Part shown: positions 1 to 8,634 of the stretch, piece after piece
How the letters are laid out: each line of letters starts with the position of its first letter
Position numbering within the stretch: the first letter of the stretch is position 1
Origin: an uncultured Lutibacter sp.
GTDB taxonomy: Bacteria > Bacteroidota > Bacteroidia > Flavobacteriales > Flavobacteriaceae
Direction: 5' to 3'
DNA: 64,000 nt
Assembly: GCF_947495725.1 (NCBI RefSeq)
Contig: NZ_CANLZZ010000002.1
Coordinates: 744,001 to 808,000 of the forward strand
Notes under the pieces: generated by a model
Told to the model about the DNA's origin: nothing
The model's database searches: none
The model's input: only the letters and a program-made list of their open reading frames with translations
Position numbers and translations under genes: made by a program

Positions 1-347
1 AAATTACACCAGCTCAATTAGATCAAATTACTCAGGATTTAAAAATTCGTCAAAAAAGTAGTTCAAAGGAAAGCTTCCAAAGTAAATTAAATTTATACCG
101 TAAAGAATTAGATTTAATTGACAATAATATTATTGATATTTTAAGCGATAGAATGACCATTGCAGAGAATATTGGAAAACTAAAACACCAAGAAAACGTA
201 GCTATTTTACAAAGTGGACGTTGGTCTGATATTTTATCGCATATGATAGAATTAGGAATAGAAAGAGGTTTAAGTAAAGAATTTGTGGAAGAAGTATTTA
301 AAGCAATTCATGTAGAATCAATAAATATTCAACACAGAGCTAAATAA
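1..347 (+). CDS. Chorismate mutase domain, C-terminal part of a DAHP synthase/chorismate mutase (5' end outside window)
   Basis: The reading frame is open from the left edge (codons start at position 3) to a TAA at 345-347, so the gene is cut by the window. The last ~85 residues are an AroQ-type (type II) chorismate mutase helix bundle: YRKELDLIDNNIIDIL, DRMTIAENIGKLK, then a third helix with HMIELGIERGLSKEF. The chorismate-to-prephenate mutase residues Arg (YRKELD), Arg (DRM) and Lys (GKLK) are in their usual places. The preceding linker (KIRQKSSSKESFQSK) fits the Bacteroidota bifunctional enzyme, in which a 3-deoxy-7-phosphoheptulonate synthase precedes the mutase. The first domain is not visible, so the fusion is inferred from the family. 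An internal ATG at 153 is not the real start, because mutase sequence continues upstream of it. Confidence 0.8.
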   Translation, partial: ITPAQLDQITQDLKIRQKSSSKESFQSKLNLYRKELDLIDNNIIDILSDRMTIAENIGKLKHQENVAILQSGRWSDILSHMIELGIERGLSKEFVEEVFKAIHVESINIQHRAK

Positions 348-367
348 ATTTAGCACTTAAAGAAAAG

Positions 368-495
368 AAACTGTCTAAAAAGTAAAGTTTACAGCAACCT
401 AAACCTATTTTAAGGCTCTCATTGTTATTAGTAATAATTCGTTGAGATTTTGGAATAAATTTAGAATGACAACTTTCAAACTTTTTAGACAGTTT
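368..495. repeat. 128-bp MITE-like inverted-repeat element
   Basis: The outer 16 bases at 368-383 (AAACTGTCTAAAAAGT) and 480-495 are perfect reverse complements. The arms extend inward by another 6 bp (384-389 with 471-476) after a 3-base bulge. The 81-base interior codes for nothing. Read on the minus strand it contains TTGTCATTCT (463-472 on plus) followed by AAAATCTCA, the same words as the repeats at 40684, 42680 and 44157. No clear target-site duplication is visible. It could be a miniature mobile element or a very large extragenic hairpin; the termini look like transposon ends, but no transposase is present. Confidence 0.6.
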
Positions 496-580
496 TCTTA
501 TATCTAAAATCAAAGTTAATTTCGAGGTTTTTTAGATTAAGAAATCTATAATAAAAGTAATGTCATTTAAAATAATCTGC

Positions 581-588
581 TATTTTTG
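581..588 (+). promoter_or_regulatory. -7 box of the polyprenyl synthase promoter
   Basis: TATTTTTG matches the Bacteroidota -7 consensus TAnnTTTG exactly. It lies only 7 bases before the ATG at 596, so transcription would start almost at the start codon, giving a nearly leaderless mRNA. No clear TTTG is visible at the -33 position. Confidence 0.5.
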
Positions 589-595
589 TTATTGA

Positions 596-1573
596 ATGAA
601 ACCTGTAGAATTAATTAAACAACCGATACTTAAAGAAATGGAACTCTTTGAAAGTAAATTCAAAGAATCCATGATAACTAAGGTTCCTTTATTAAATAGG
701 ATTACACATTATATTGTTAGAAGAAAAGGAAAACAAATGCGACCAATGTTTGTGTTTTTGGTTGCAAAAATGGTTTCTGGCGGAAGGTTTGAGGAACGCA
801 CTTATAGAGGGGCTTCAATAATAGAATTAATTCATACTGCAACTTTAGTTCATGATGATGTAGTGGATGATAGCAACAGAAGAAGAGGTTTTTTCTCGGT
901 TAATGCTTTATGGAAAAATAAAATTGCAGTGCTTGTTGGTGATTTTTTACTTTCGAAAGGCTTATTATTATCTATTGATAATAATGATTTTGATATTTTA
1001 AAATTGATTTCGGTTGCGGTACGCGAGATGAGCGAAGGCGAATTGTTACAAATTGAAAAAGCCAGGCGTTTAGATATTACTGAGGATATTTATTTTGAAA
1101 TTATACGTCAAAAAACAGCTACGCTCATTGCTGCTTGTTGTGGAATTGGTGCTGCATCAGTGGAGAGCTCTGCCGAAGAAATTGAAAAGATGCGTAAATT
1201 TGGAGAGTTGATAGGTTTGGCTTTTCAAATAAAAGATGATTTGTTTGATTATACAGATGCGCACATAGGAAAACCTACAGGTATAGATATTAAAGAGCAA
1301 AAAATGACGTTACCTTTAATTTACGCTCTAAATAATTGCTCGGATAAAGAAAAAAAATGGTTGATTAACTCGGTTAAGAATCATAATAAAAATAAACAAA
1401 GGGTAAAAGAAGTTATTGAATTTGTTAAAGCAAGTGGAGGAATTGAATATACCACAGAACAAATGAAAAACTATCAATCACAAGCATTTGAGATATTAAA
1501 TAGTTACCCAGATTCTAAATACAAAGAATCCTTAGTGACTATGGTTAACTATGTTGTTGATCGTAAAATATAA
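596..1573 (+). CDS. Polyprenyl (octaprenyl-type) diphosphate synthase
   Basis: This trans-prenyltransferase condenses isopentenyl diphosphate units onto an allylic diphosphate to make the long chain used for menaquinone. It is cytosolic, and its 325 residues are normal for IspB/HepT-like enzymes. Visible motifs are GKQMRPMFVFL (diphosphate binding), the first Asp-rich motif HDDVVDDSNRRRG near residues 89-101, the KTA motif (RQKTATLIAACC), and the second Asp-rich motif FQIKDDLFDY near 213-222. The start at 596 follows a -7 promoter box at once. The gene is convergent with the next one, with 18 bases between the stops. Chain length cannot be read reliably from the sequence. Confidence 0.9.
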   Translation: MKPVELIKQPILKEMELFESKFKESMITKVPLLNRITHYIVRRKGKQMRPMFVFLVAKMVSGGRFEERTYRGASIIELIHTATLVHDDVVDDSNRRRGFFSVNALWKNKIAVLVGDFLLSKGLLLSIDNNDFDILKLISVAVREMSEGELLQIEKARRLDITEDIYFEIIRQKTATLIAACCGIGAASVESSAEEIEKMRKFGELIGLAFQIKDDLFDYTDAHIGKPTGIDIKEQKMTLPLIYALNNCSDKEKKWLINSVKNHNKNKQRVKEVIEFVKASGGIEYTTEQMKNYQSQAFEILNSYPDSKYKESLVTMVNYVVDRKI

Positions 1574-1591
1574 AAAACTATCTACCGTTTT

Positions 1592-2773
1592 TTAATTAAC
1601 CAATTTAAACTGAGTTTCTAGTGGAACTCCATAAAGCCCTTCAATTTCAGACTTAATTTTCTTATAAAATTTTGTGTCGGGTGGCAAACTTAAATTATTC
1701 CAAAACTCGGCATTGTATGGTAAATCTAAAAGTCCCATATCTAAATCTAAACCGTAATCCTTAATTCTTCTTTTATCTTTTTCAGTGTGTACATTATATA
1801 CCGAACCTTCTACTTTGTATGAAGTTCTTTTGGCAATTGTATTTCTATACTCTTTAGGGATTCTTTCATCTTGTAACACCCATTCATGTTTAAAGTAATT
1901 CAATACTAATTTTCCACTTTTATGATTCTTATATAAATATAAAGTTCTTCCTCTTTCTATTTTGTATATTTTATGTGTATCTATTCCAATATAAAAAGTA
2001 ATTCTTTCCCAATCAATTTTAGGATTTTGACCTGTTACAATTAAAACGTCTTCACCTTCATACGAAGAGTTTCCAGTTCTTTTCCAACTAAACTTTTTTA
2101 AATTTCTTCTATGTTGAGAATCAACTGGTCTTAGCGGGTTTAATTGTGCCATATAATTTACCCAGTGAACCCAATCCTTTGATTTCCAAACTCTATAATC
2201 GGCTGATTTTCTGGCTTCAGTAACTTGTAATCTGCCCAAACCATAAGCAGGGCCTTTATCTAAATATTTTAAATAATTTTCTACAAAAAATTTCGAAGTT
2301 CCACCTTCAGTTGTTGCTCTTCTGTAAAGCATTTCCAAAACATGAGGACTACTTAAGGTGTTGTCTTTTAGCAGTTTTAGTGCGTTTATAACATAGGTTT
2401 TAGCGCTTAATAATTGAACTTCATCCATCATTATAGCACTTTCTTTTAGAATAATTTTCTTCTCTTTTAGATTTAGAAATTTTTCTATTTGAATTTTTGC
2501 CGAATTAAATCCTAATGATGAAATAGTTAAAGTGTCTTTTAATTCATCATTTGAAACGTGGAGTGAAAACTCACCTTCTTCTGTACTAGAAGTTCCTCTA
2601 CTTTTAGAAACAATACTAACTGATGCATAAGGAATTGTAATTCCACCTTCATCGATAATAACTCCTTTCAGTTCTATTTTTTTAGTTTGTGCGGTTAATT
2701 GAAATAAGGAAATAAATATTCCTAATAAGGAAATTAAAATGTACTTTTTGCGGCTTATAAACGTAAGATTCAT
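1592..2773 (-). CDS. Exported protein with a CarboxypepD-reg-like beta-sandwich domain
   Basis: A signal peptide covers about residues 1-28 (basic start, then ISLLGIFISLFQLTAQ). It is followed by a carboxypeptidase-regulatory-like fold at about 32-115 (ELKGVIIDEGGITIPYASVSIVS ... TSSTEEGEFSLHV), the domain also found at the N-terminus of SusC receptors. The remaining ~280 residues (for example YRRATTEGGTSKFFVENYLKYLDKG) form a soluble, Trp/Tyr-rich region like that in DUF5686-type Bacteroidota proteins, but no outer-membrane barrel follows within the 393 residues. It is probably periplasmic or surface-exposed. Function is unknown. The stop of the upstream GH3-like gene is 45 bases away, so the two may be co-transcribed. 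Confidence 0.65.
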   Translation of the reverse strand: MNLTFISRKKYILISLLGIFISLFQLTAQTKKIELKGVIIDEGGITIPYASVSIVSKSRGTSSTEEGEFSLHVSNDELKDTLTISSLGFNSAKIQIEKFLNLKEKKIILKESAIMMDEVQLLSAKTYVINALKLLKDNTLSSPHVLEMLYRRATTEGGTSKFFVENYLKYLDKGPAYGLGRLQVTEARKSADYRVWKSKDWVHWVNYMAQLNPLRPVDSQHRRNLKKFSWKRTGNSSYEGEDVLIVTGQNPKIDWERITFYIGIDTHKIYKIERGRTLYLYKNHKSGKLVLNYFKHEWVLQDERIPKEYRNTIAKRTSYKVEGSVYNVHTEKDKRRIKDYGLDLDMGLLDLPYNAEFWNNLSLPPDTKFYKKIKSEIEGLYGVPLETQFKLVN

Positions 2774-2818
2774 TCAGAAAAATATTTTTTTTTAAATATA
2801 ATAATTTTGTCTGGTTGG

Positions 2819-4348
2819 TTAAACTACAGTTTCTTTTTTGCTTAAAATTAATAATTCGTCCATTATGTTTCTTCCATTGGAAAGTCGAGGTACTTTATGT
2901 TGCCCTCCTAATTTACCGTTCTTTTTTAACCATTCATAAAATAAACCTTTTGGAGCTATATGAATTATTGGCATTGCTAAAGTCATGTTATTATAACGTT
3001 TGGCTTCATAATCAGAGTTTATAGATTTTAGAGCATTGTCTAATAATTCAGAAAAGTAATTAATATTTTCGGGTTGTTTTTTAAATTCAATCATCCATTC
3101 ATGTCCACCGCTTTTATTTTTGTTCATAAAAATAGGAGCTGCTGAATATTCAATAATTTCAGCATTTGTTTTTAAACAAGCCTGTTTTAAAGCTTCTTCT
3201 GCATTTTCAATAATTAGTTCTTCTCCAAAAACATTTATAAAATGTTTAGTTCTACCGGTAATTTTAATTCGGTGAGGGTTTAATGAAGTAAATTTTATTG
3301 TGTCGCCAATTAAATAACGCCACAGCCCGCCGTTGGTTGTAATTACCAAAGCGTAATTTGTATGAAGTTTTACATCTTCAAGAGAAATGGCAATAGAATG
3401 TTCTCCATCAAAAGTATCCATTGGAATAAATTCATAAAAAATTCCATAGTCTAGCATAAGGAGCATTTCTGTAGAATTATTTACATCCTGAATTGCAAAA
3501 AAACCTTCGGAAGCATTATAAGTTTCGTAGTATTTAAAATCCTTTTTTGGAATTAATTTCTTGAATTGTTCTCTGTATGGGTTAAAATTAACTCCGCCGT
3601 GAAAATAAACTTCAAGGTTTGGCCAAACTTCTAAAATATGCTTCTTGCCAGTACGTTCTAAAACTTTGTGAAGTAAAACTAACATCCAAGATGGAACGCC
3701 AACCAAACTAGTAATATCCTCTTTTATTGTTTCTTCAACAATAGCATGCATTTTGGTTTCCCATTCGCCCATAAGAGCTGTCTCTTGCTTTGGCGCACTG
3801 CTAAAATCCGCCCAAAATGGCATGTTTTCAATTATAATAGCCGATAAATCTCCAAAATAGGTGTCGTTGTCTTCATAAACAGCGCTACTTCCACCCAAGC
3901 GTAAACCTTTTCCTGTAAAAAGTTGAGCCTCCTCGTTATTATTAAAATATAAACACAACATATCTTTTCCAGCTTTAAAATGGCAATCTTCTAAGGCTTC
4001 ATCACTAACAGGAATGAATTTGCTTTTTGAATTAGTGGTTCCGCTAGATTTTGCAAACCATTTTATTGGAGTTGGCCAAAAAACATTTTGCTCGCCTTTT
4101 CGGGTGCGTTCAATAAGTGGTTCAATAGATTCATATTGTTGAATTGGAATTTTTGAAGCAAATTCTTTGTACGATTTTATGTTTTTAAAATCGTATTTTT
4201 TGCCAACTTCAGTATGTTGTGCCTTAACTAATAATTTGAATAACAGTTCTTTTTGAACATCAATTGGGTATTTTAGGAACAATTCCATTTGATGTTTTCT
4301 TTTTTTTAAGAACCAAGAAATTATTGAATTAACTATTTGAAAGGGCAT
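2819..4348 (-). CDS. GH3 auxin-responsive-promoter family protein (acyl-adenylating superfamily)
   Basis: The 509 residues match bacterial GH3-like proteins, relatives of plant JAR1 in the ANL adenylating superfamily. The ATP-binding P-loop-like motif is FAKSSGTTNSKSKFIPVS near residues 88-105. The later YNASEGFFAIQD and the hinge region TNGGLWRYLIGDTIKFTSLNPHRIKITGRTKHFINVFGEELI are typical. Plant members conjugate amino acids to acyl acids. The bacterial substrate is not known and cannot be inferred here. Start: ATG at 4348, with upstream sequence rich in A+T and no competing start. Confidence 0.8.
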   Translation of the reverse strand: MPFQIVNSIISWFLKKRKHQMELFLKYPIDVQKELLFKLLVKAQHTEVGKKYDFKNIKSYKEFASKIPIQQYESIEPLIERTRKGEQNVFWPTPIKWFAKSSGTTNSKSKFIPVSDEALEDCHFKAGKDMLCLYFNNNEEAQLFTGKGLRLGGSSAVYEDNDTYFGDLSAIIIENMPFWADFSSAPKQETALMGEWETKMHAIVEETIKEDITSLVGVPSWMLVLLHKVLERTGKKHILEVWPNLEVYFHGGVNFNPYREQFKKLIPKKDFKYYETYNASEGFFAIQDVNNSTEMLLMLDYGIFYEFIPMDTFDGEHSIAISLEDVKLHTNYALVITTNGGLWRYLIGDTIKFTSLNPHRIKITGRTKHFINVFGEELIIENAEEALKQACLKTNAEIIEYSAAPIFMNKNKSGGHEWMIEFKKQPENINYFSELLDNALKSINSDYEAKRYNNMTLAMPIIHIAPKGLFYEWLKKNGKLGGQHKVPRLSNGRNIMDELLILSKKETVV

Positions 4349-4394
4349 ATTATATTAAGTATATTTAGCGAGTTAAATTTAATAAAAATTCTTT

Positions 4395-5192
4395 ATGCAA
4401 TATCAAACAGTTTTAAAAAAAATGATGACCGAATTAAATGACGAGGTTCAATACTATTTAGATGTGAAAGGAGATTTTCTAAATTTAAATCAGCTTTTAA
4501 ACCGCGAAATAGAAATTAGTTTTGAAGGTTATCAATGTTTATGTTGTGGAAAAGAAAAAAAAATATTTAGACAAGGGTTTTGTTATGAATGCTTTTATGA
4601 GAGTGCTTCGGTTGGAGATTGGATAATGCGACCAGAATTAAGTACCGCACATAAAGGTATTGAAGATAGAGATTTAGAATACGAAAAAAAGGTGCAGCTA
4701 CAACCACATGTTGTTTATTTAGCATTATCCAGTAATGTAAAAGTTGGGGTAACTAGAAAAACACAAGTCCCAACTCGTTGGATTGATCAAGGTGCTACAA
4801 AAGCAGTTGAAATTGTTGAGGTTCCTAATAGGTATTTAGCCGGAATTACAGAGGTAGCACTAAAAAACCATGTTGCCGATAAAACAAGCTGGCAAAAAAT
4901 GTTAAAAAATCAAATTTCTGAAGATGATTTATTTGAAGAAAAAGAAAAACTCAAACAATTTATACCAAATGAAGCTAAAGAATATTTTTTAGAAAATAAT
5001 GGAAAGGTTGTAGAAATTAATTATCCGGTTTTAAAATACCCTTCTAAAATTAAAACCTTAAATTTAGAAAAGTCTCATGTTTACTCTGGAAAATTAGTTG
5101 GAGTAAAAGGGCAATATTTATTATTTGAAGATAACACGGTTTTTAATGTGCGTAATAATGAAGGTTATAAAGTGATAATTACTATTAACTAA
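4395..5192 (+). CDS. DUF2797 family protein
   Basis: A 265-residue cytosolic protein with no signal or membrane segment. A four-cysteine cluster near residues 48-67 (CLCCGKEKK ... GFCYECF) looks like a zinc ribbon. The middle contains VYLALSSNVKVGVTRKTQVPTRWIDQGA, a segment reminiscent of GIY-YIG-type folds and typical of DUF2797 proteins in Bacteroidota and actinobacteria. Function is unknown. It is divergent from the GH3-like gene (46 bases between starts) and is followed 26 bases later by the YitT-family gene, so it may share a transcript with that gene. Confidence 0.75.
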   Translation: MQYQTVLKKMMTELNDEVQYYLDVKGDFLNLNQLLNREIEISFEGYQCLCCGKEKKIFRQGFCYECFYESASVGDWIMRPELSTAHKGIEDRDLEYEKKVQLQPHVVYLALSSNVKVGVTRKTQVPTRWIDQGATKAVEIVEVPNRYLAGITEVALKNHVADKTSWQKMLKNQISEDDLFEEKEKLKQFIPNEAKEYFLENNGKVVEINYPVLKYPSKIKTLNLEKSHVYSGKLVGVKGQYLLFEDNTVFNVRNNEGYKVIITIN

Positions 5193-5218
5193 TTAATTTT
5201 AATAAAATAAAAATATAA

Positions 5219-6184
5219 ATGATAACATTTATCCATAACATTATTGTTAATACGGTTAAAAAAAGACTGAGGAATGAGGAGTCTAAACATCAAAAAGAAT
5301 TAGCTGAAGAGGTTAAAATTTTAGAAGTTGGAATATCACATACCTTAAGTGAATTATTTTTTATTTTTATTGGAGTTGTTTCAGCAGGTTTTGGGCTTAA
5401 AGGATTTTTATTACCAAATTCATTTATTGATGGTGGTGCAATGGGAATTTCCTTGTTAATTTCGGAAATCTCCGGTTTTTCCCTTTCTTTACTTATAATA
5501 ATTGTTAATTTACCCTTTATAATTTTAGGTTATTCAAGTTTAGGAAAGGGGTTTGCTTTAAAGAGTGTTTTAGCAATAATTGCATTGGCATTATCAGTTC
5601 ATTTTATACCATATCCTTTAATAACTTCTGATAAGTTATTAATTGCTGTTTTTGGTGGTTTTTTCTTGGGAGGAGGAATTGGATTAGCTATTAGAGGTGG
5701 TGCAGTTATTGATGGAACTGAAGTGTTAGCAATTTATTTAAGTAAAAAATCAGGATTAAGTATAGGGGATATTATTTTAATTTTTAATGTTATCATATTT
5801 TCATTTGGAGCGTATATAATGTCTATAGAAGTTGCATTGTATGCAATGCTAACTTATATGGCTGCTGCCAAAACAGTAGATTTTATTATTGAAGGTGTTG
5901 AAGAATATACAGGTATTACAATAATTTCTGATAAAAGTGAAAAAATTCGTTTAATGATAACCGAGGAGTTAAGAAGAGGTGTAACTATTTATGGTGGAAA
6001 AGGAGGATTTGGTAGAACTGGTGTGGATTTAAAAAATATAGATATTTTATATACTGTTGTTACTCGACTCGAAATTGCTCGGATTAAAACAGAAATAGAT
6101 AAAATTGATGAAAATGCATTTATAATAATGAATAGTATAAAAGATACCAAAGGTGGAATGATAAAAAAGAGACCTTTAAAATAA
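5219..6184 (+). CDS. YitT/DUF2179 family membrane protein
   Basis: The 321-residue protein has about five to six membrane segments from residue ~45 to ~225 (SELFFIFIGVVSAGFGLKG; LSLLIIIVNLPFIILGY; VLAIIALALSVHFI; LIAVFGGFFLGGGIGLAIRGG; IILIFNVIIFSFGAYIM). It ends in a soluble DUF2179 domain with YTGITIISDKSEKIR and RRGVTIYGGKGGFGRTG. The motif GAVIDGTEVLAIYLSKK is typical of YitT proteins. An extra charged N-terminal stretch of ~40 residues precedes the first helix. No transported substrate is established for the family. Confidence 0.85.
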   Translation: MITFIHNIIVNTVKKRLRNEESKHQKELAEEVKILEVGISHTLSELFFIFIGVVSAGFGLKGFLLPNSFIDGGAMGISLLISEISGFSLSLLIIIVNLPFIILGYSSLGKGFALKSVLAIIALALSVHFIPYPLITSDKLLIAVFGGFFLGGGIGLAIRGGAVIDGTEVLAIYLSKKSGLSIGDIILIFNVIIFSFGAYIMSIEVALYAMLTYMAAAKTVDFIIEGVEEYTGITIISDKSEKIRLMITEELRRGVTIYGGKGGFGRTGVDLKNIDILYTVVTRLEIARIKTEIDKIDENAFIIMNSIKDTKGGMIKKRPLK

Positions 6185-6221
6185 AAACTGCCTTTTTTAC
6201 TGGAAATTAAATAATTGTAGT

Positions 6222-6578
6222 TTAATTTCTTTCATCTATCCAAACTAAAGTTTTTGTAATATTATTTGAAAATGTTGGGCAATTTCCATCGCCTTGCCCC
6301 GAAAAACCACCATCTGGTGCACATATTAGGTTACATTGGGTGTCATATAATAGATTAAATTGGTCGCAACAATCTGAGGTTATATAATAATATACCTTAT
6401 TATTATCTACCCACCTCCAAACTTCTGTTGGCGGATTGGTAACACTATTATTTTGAATTGCAATAATTTTACTTTCAATACAAGCTGGAACATCGATATC
6501 TAAATCAGACTTGTTACAGCTTGTGTTAAATAAGGTCAGTGCAATTGTAAGCATCAAAAAAACGTGTGCTTTTTTCAT
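6222..6578 (-). CDS. Small lipoprotein of unknown function (DUF6970-like)
   Basis: Starting at the ATG at 6578 gives 118 residues with a clean lipoprotein signal (MKKAHVFLMLTIALTLFNTSC). An upstream in-frame ATG at 6617 would place 13 charged residues in front of it and is less likely. The mature part contains WRWVDNNKVYYYITSDCCDQF and the Cys/Gly-rich CNLICAPDGGFSGQGDGNC. This pattern looks like short Bacteroidota lipoproteins filed under DUF6970, but that name is from memory. Several cysteines suggest disulfides in the periplasm or at the cell surface. No functional partner is evident. Confidence 0.6.
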   Translation of the reverse strand: MKKAHVFLMLTIALTLFNTSCNKSDLDIDVPACIESKIIAIQNNSVTNPPTEVWRWVDNNKVYYYITSDCCDQFNLLYDTQCNLICAPDGGFSGQGDGNCPTFSNNITKTLVWIDERN

Positions 6579-6710
6579 AAAAAATAAATGTTTCTTTTTA
6601 TTGATGGCTTTAGCCATTTACTTTATGTTTCATTTATACTAGTATATCAATCTAATTATTATTTTGTTACCTAGTATTAATGTTAATTCAAAAAATATGC
6701 CAAAATTTAA

Positions 6711-7403
6711 TTAGTGAATGAGCTCAATTTCTTCACCAGCTTTTAGGTTAAATCTGCGTTTAAATAAATAAACGATTAAATACAAAATTGGTGTATCTAA
6801 CAAAGCAATCAATATTTTAAAAAGAAAGCCGCTAATTAATAAAGTTGAAAATAAACTCCAAGGAAGTACTTTAAAAAAGCACAGTAAAGAAACCACTGTT
6901 AAAGTATCAATAAACTGCGATGCAAATGTAGAGAAGTTGTTACGCAACCATAAATGCTTTCCTTTTGTAATGCGTTTCCAAAAATGAAAAATGCGAATAT
7001 CAATAAACTGTGCAAATAAATAAGCAAGCATTGAAGCCAAAACCGCAATAGGAGATAATCCAAACACTTTTGTAAAAATTTCATTGTTAATAGGAGAATT
7101 ATCAATTGCAGGAACATAATTTGCAATTAAAACTATACCCATTGAAAAAAATGAAGCGAAAATTCCAGCTATTACAACCTGATTTGCTTTTTTTCTACCA
7201 TATATTTCGGAAATAATATCGGTTATTAAAAAAGTAATAGGATAAGGTAAAATTCCTACTGAAAGTTCAAAACGAAAAATTCCAAAAGGATTCCAATAAA
7301 AGAATTTTTGAAAAATTAAATTTGAGGCGACCAACGCAGCAATAAACATGGATCCTAAAATAAGGTAAATTGTAAAAGCTTCAGATTTAAGTTTATGATT
7401 CAT
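6711..7403 (-). CDS. Queuosine-precursor-type (VUT family, YhhQ-like) transporter
   Basis: With the ATG at 7403 the product is 230 residues and six or so hydrophobic helices. The open frame continues upstream to 7514, but that would overlap fabD and its promoter, so the inner ATG is chosen. Motifs typical of the family are ALVASNLIFQKFFYW, ELSVGILPYPITFLITDIISEIYGRKKA and FRNNFSTFASQFIDTLTVV-like sequence (here LRNNFSTFASQFIDTL). YhhQ homologues import 7-cyano/7-aminomethyl-deazaguanine for tRNA queuosine. No queuosine genes are nearby, so the substrate is inferred from family only. Confidence 0.8.
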   Translation of the reverse strand: MNHKLKSEAFTIYLILGSMFIAALVASNLIFQKFFYWNPFGIFRFELSVGILPYPITFLITDIISEIYGRKKANQVVIAGIFASFFSMGIVLIANYVPAIDNSPINNEIFTKVFGLSPIAVLASMLAYLFAQFIDIRIFHFWKRITKGKHLWLRNNFSTFASQFIDTLTVVSLLCFFKVLPWSLFSTLLISGFLFKILIALLDTPILYLIVYLFKRRFNLKAGEEIELIH

Positions 7404-7417
7404 TAGAAGTAAGTTGA

Positions 7418-7447
7418 TACGAATATAGCAAATATTTCGTATTTTTG
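7418..7447 (+). promoter_or_regulatory. fabD promoter with inverted repeat
   Basis: A perfect -7 box TATTTTTG lies at 7440-7447, with TTG at 7414-7416 upstream (23-base spacing), so transcription should start near 7453. Between them an imperfect inverted repeat runs from ATACGAATAT (7418) to ATATTTCGTAT (ending 7442), overlapping the promoter. That would suit a repressor site. Related TACGAA/TTCGTA words form an inverted repeat upstream of cysE (21265-21287). Confidence 0.5.
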
Positions 7448-7478
7448 CATTTTCAAATTTAAACCGAAAAATTATATT

Positions 7479-8360
7479 ATGAAGGCATATATTTTCCCAG
7501 GTCAGGGAGCACAATTTTCAGGGATGGGATTAGATTTATACGAAAACTATCCTTTAGCACAAGAGCTTTTCGAAAAAGCAAATGAAATTTTAGGTTTCGC
7601 AATTACTGATATTATGTTTGAAGGAACTGCGGATGAATTAAAACAAACAAAAGTAACCCAACCAGCTATATTTTTACACTCGGTAATATTAGCAAAAGTT
7701 TTAGGCGATGATTTTAAACCAGAAATGGTTGCGGGTCATTCATTAGGAGAACTTTCTGCATTAGTTGCAAATGGCGTATTAACTTTTGAAGATGGTTTAA
7801 AACTAGTTTCAAAAAGAGCTTTGGCTATGCAAAAAGCTTGTGAAGCGCAAGAATCTACAATGGCCGCAGTTTTAGGATTGGATGACAATGTAGTTGAAGA
7901 AATTTGTGAAAGTATTGATGGGGTAGTGGTAGCAGCAAATTACAATTGCCCTGGGCAATTGGTAATTTCTGGGGAAATAGCGGCAATAGATAAAGCTTGT
8001 GAATTATTATTAGAGAAAGGAGCTCGAAGAGCATTAAAATTACCTGTTGGTGGGGCATTTCATTCTCCATTAATGGCTCCTGCAAGAGAAGAATTAGCAG
8101 AGGCCATAAAAAATACAACTTTTAGCAAGCCTACGTGTCCAGTTTATCAAAATGTAGTAGCTAAAGCCGTAACAAAACCAGAAGAAATTAAAGAAAATTT
8201 AATAGCTCAATTAACTGCTCCAGTTCGTTGGACTCAATGTGTACAGGCAATGGTTGCAGATGGAGGAACTGAATTTATTGAGGTAGGTCCAGGAAAAGTT
8301 TTGCAAGGATTGATGCGTAAAATAGACAGAACTGTTTCAGCTAGTGGTGCAGCAGTTTAG
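7479..8360 (+). CDS. fabD: Malonyl-CoA:acyl-carrier-protein transacylase
   Basis: FabD moves malonyl from CoA to acyl carrier protein for fatty-acid elongation in the cytosol. The 293 residues are near the usual length (~310). The N-terminal FPGQGAQFSGMG, the nucleophile elbow AGHSLGELSAL (Ser near residue 90) and the catalytic His in GGAFHSPLMAPA near 200 are all present. The C-terminal IEVGPGKVLQGLMRKI is typical. It is a single-gene unit: its own promoter lies upstream and a strong intrinsic terminator follows 57 bases after the stop. Confidence 0.95.
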   Translation: MKAYIFPGQGAQFSGMGLDLYENYPLAQELFEKANEILGFAITDIMFEGTADELKQTKVTQPAIFLHSVILAKVLGDDFKPEMVAGHSLGELSALVANGVLTFEDGLKLVSKRALAMQKACEAQESTMAAVLGLDDNVVEEICESIDGVVVAANYNCPGQLVISGEIAAIDKACELLLEKGARRALKLPVGGAFHSPLMAPAREELAEAIKNTTFSKPTCPVYQNVVAKAVTKPEEIKENLIAQLTAPVRWTQCVQAMVADGGTEFIEVGPGKVLQGLMRKIDRTVSASGAAV

Positions 8361-8416
8361 TAATTAGTTTTTAGAAATAGTAAACAGAATTATTGTTTAC
8401 TAGAATTATATTAAAG

Positions 8417-8447
8417 AAGGCTTTCATATTTTGAAAGCCTTTTTTTT
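8417..8447 (+). terminator. fabD terminator
   Basis: A perfect 10-bp stem (AAGGCTTTCA at 8417-8426 with TGAAAGCCTT at 8432-8441), a 5-base loop and a run of eight T form a textbook intrinsic terminator. The stem is nearly the same as the one at 17257-17286. Confidence 0.9.
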
Positions 8448-8634
8448 ATGCACAATTTTTAATATTGAGTTTACCCAATAAATAAAATTATACCTCAAGT
8501 TTTTTAATTATTCACACTATAGAACCTATTTTATAAATAGAAGTTTTATTCACCATTAAAATAACGACTGGTAATAAAAAATAGTTTTAGGGTAATAAAA
8601 CATATAAAAACTTTTTTTTAACAAAAAAATAACA

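Noticed and set aside
2815..3024. 69-codon plus-strand open frame opposite the 3' end of the GH3-like gene.
   Set aside because: Antisense to a confident gene, no recognised motif, and no promoter or start context.
6899..7126. 75-codon minus-strand frame within the queuosine-precursor-type transporter.
   Set aside because: Same strand but different frame from a clear membrane-protein gene; Leu/Phe-rich only because the shifted frame of hydrophobic codons is also hydrophobic.
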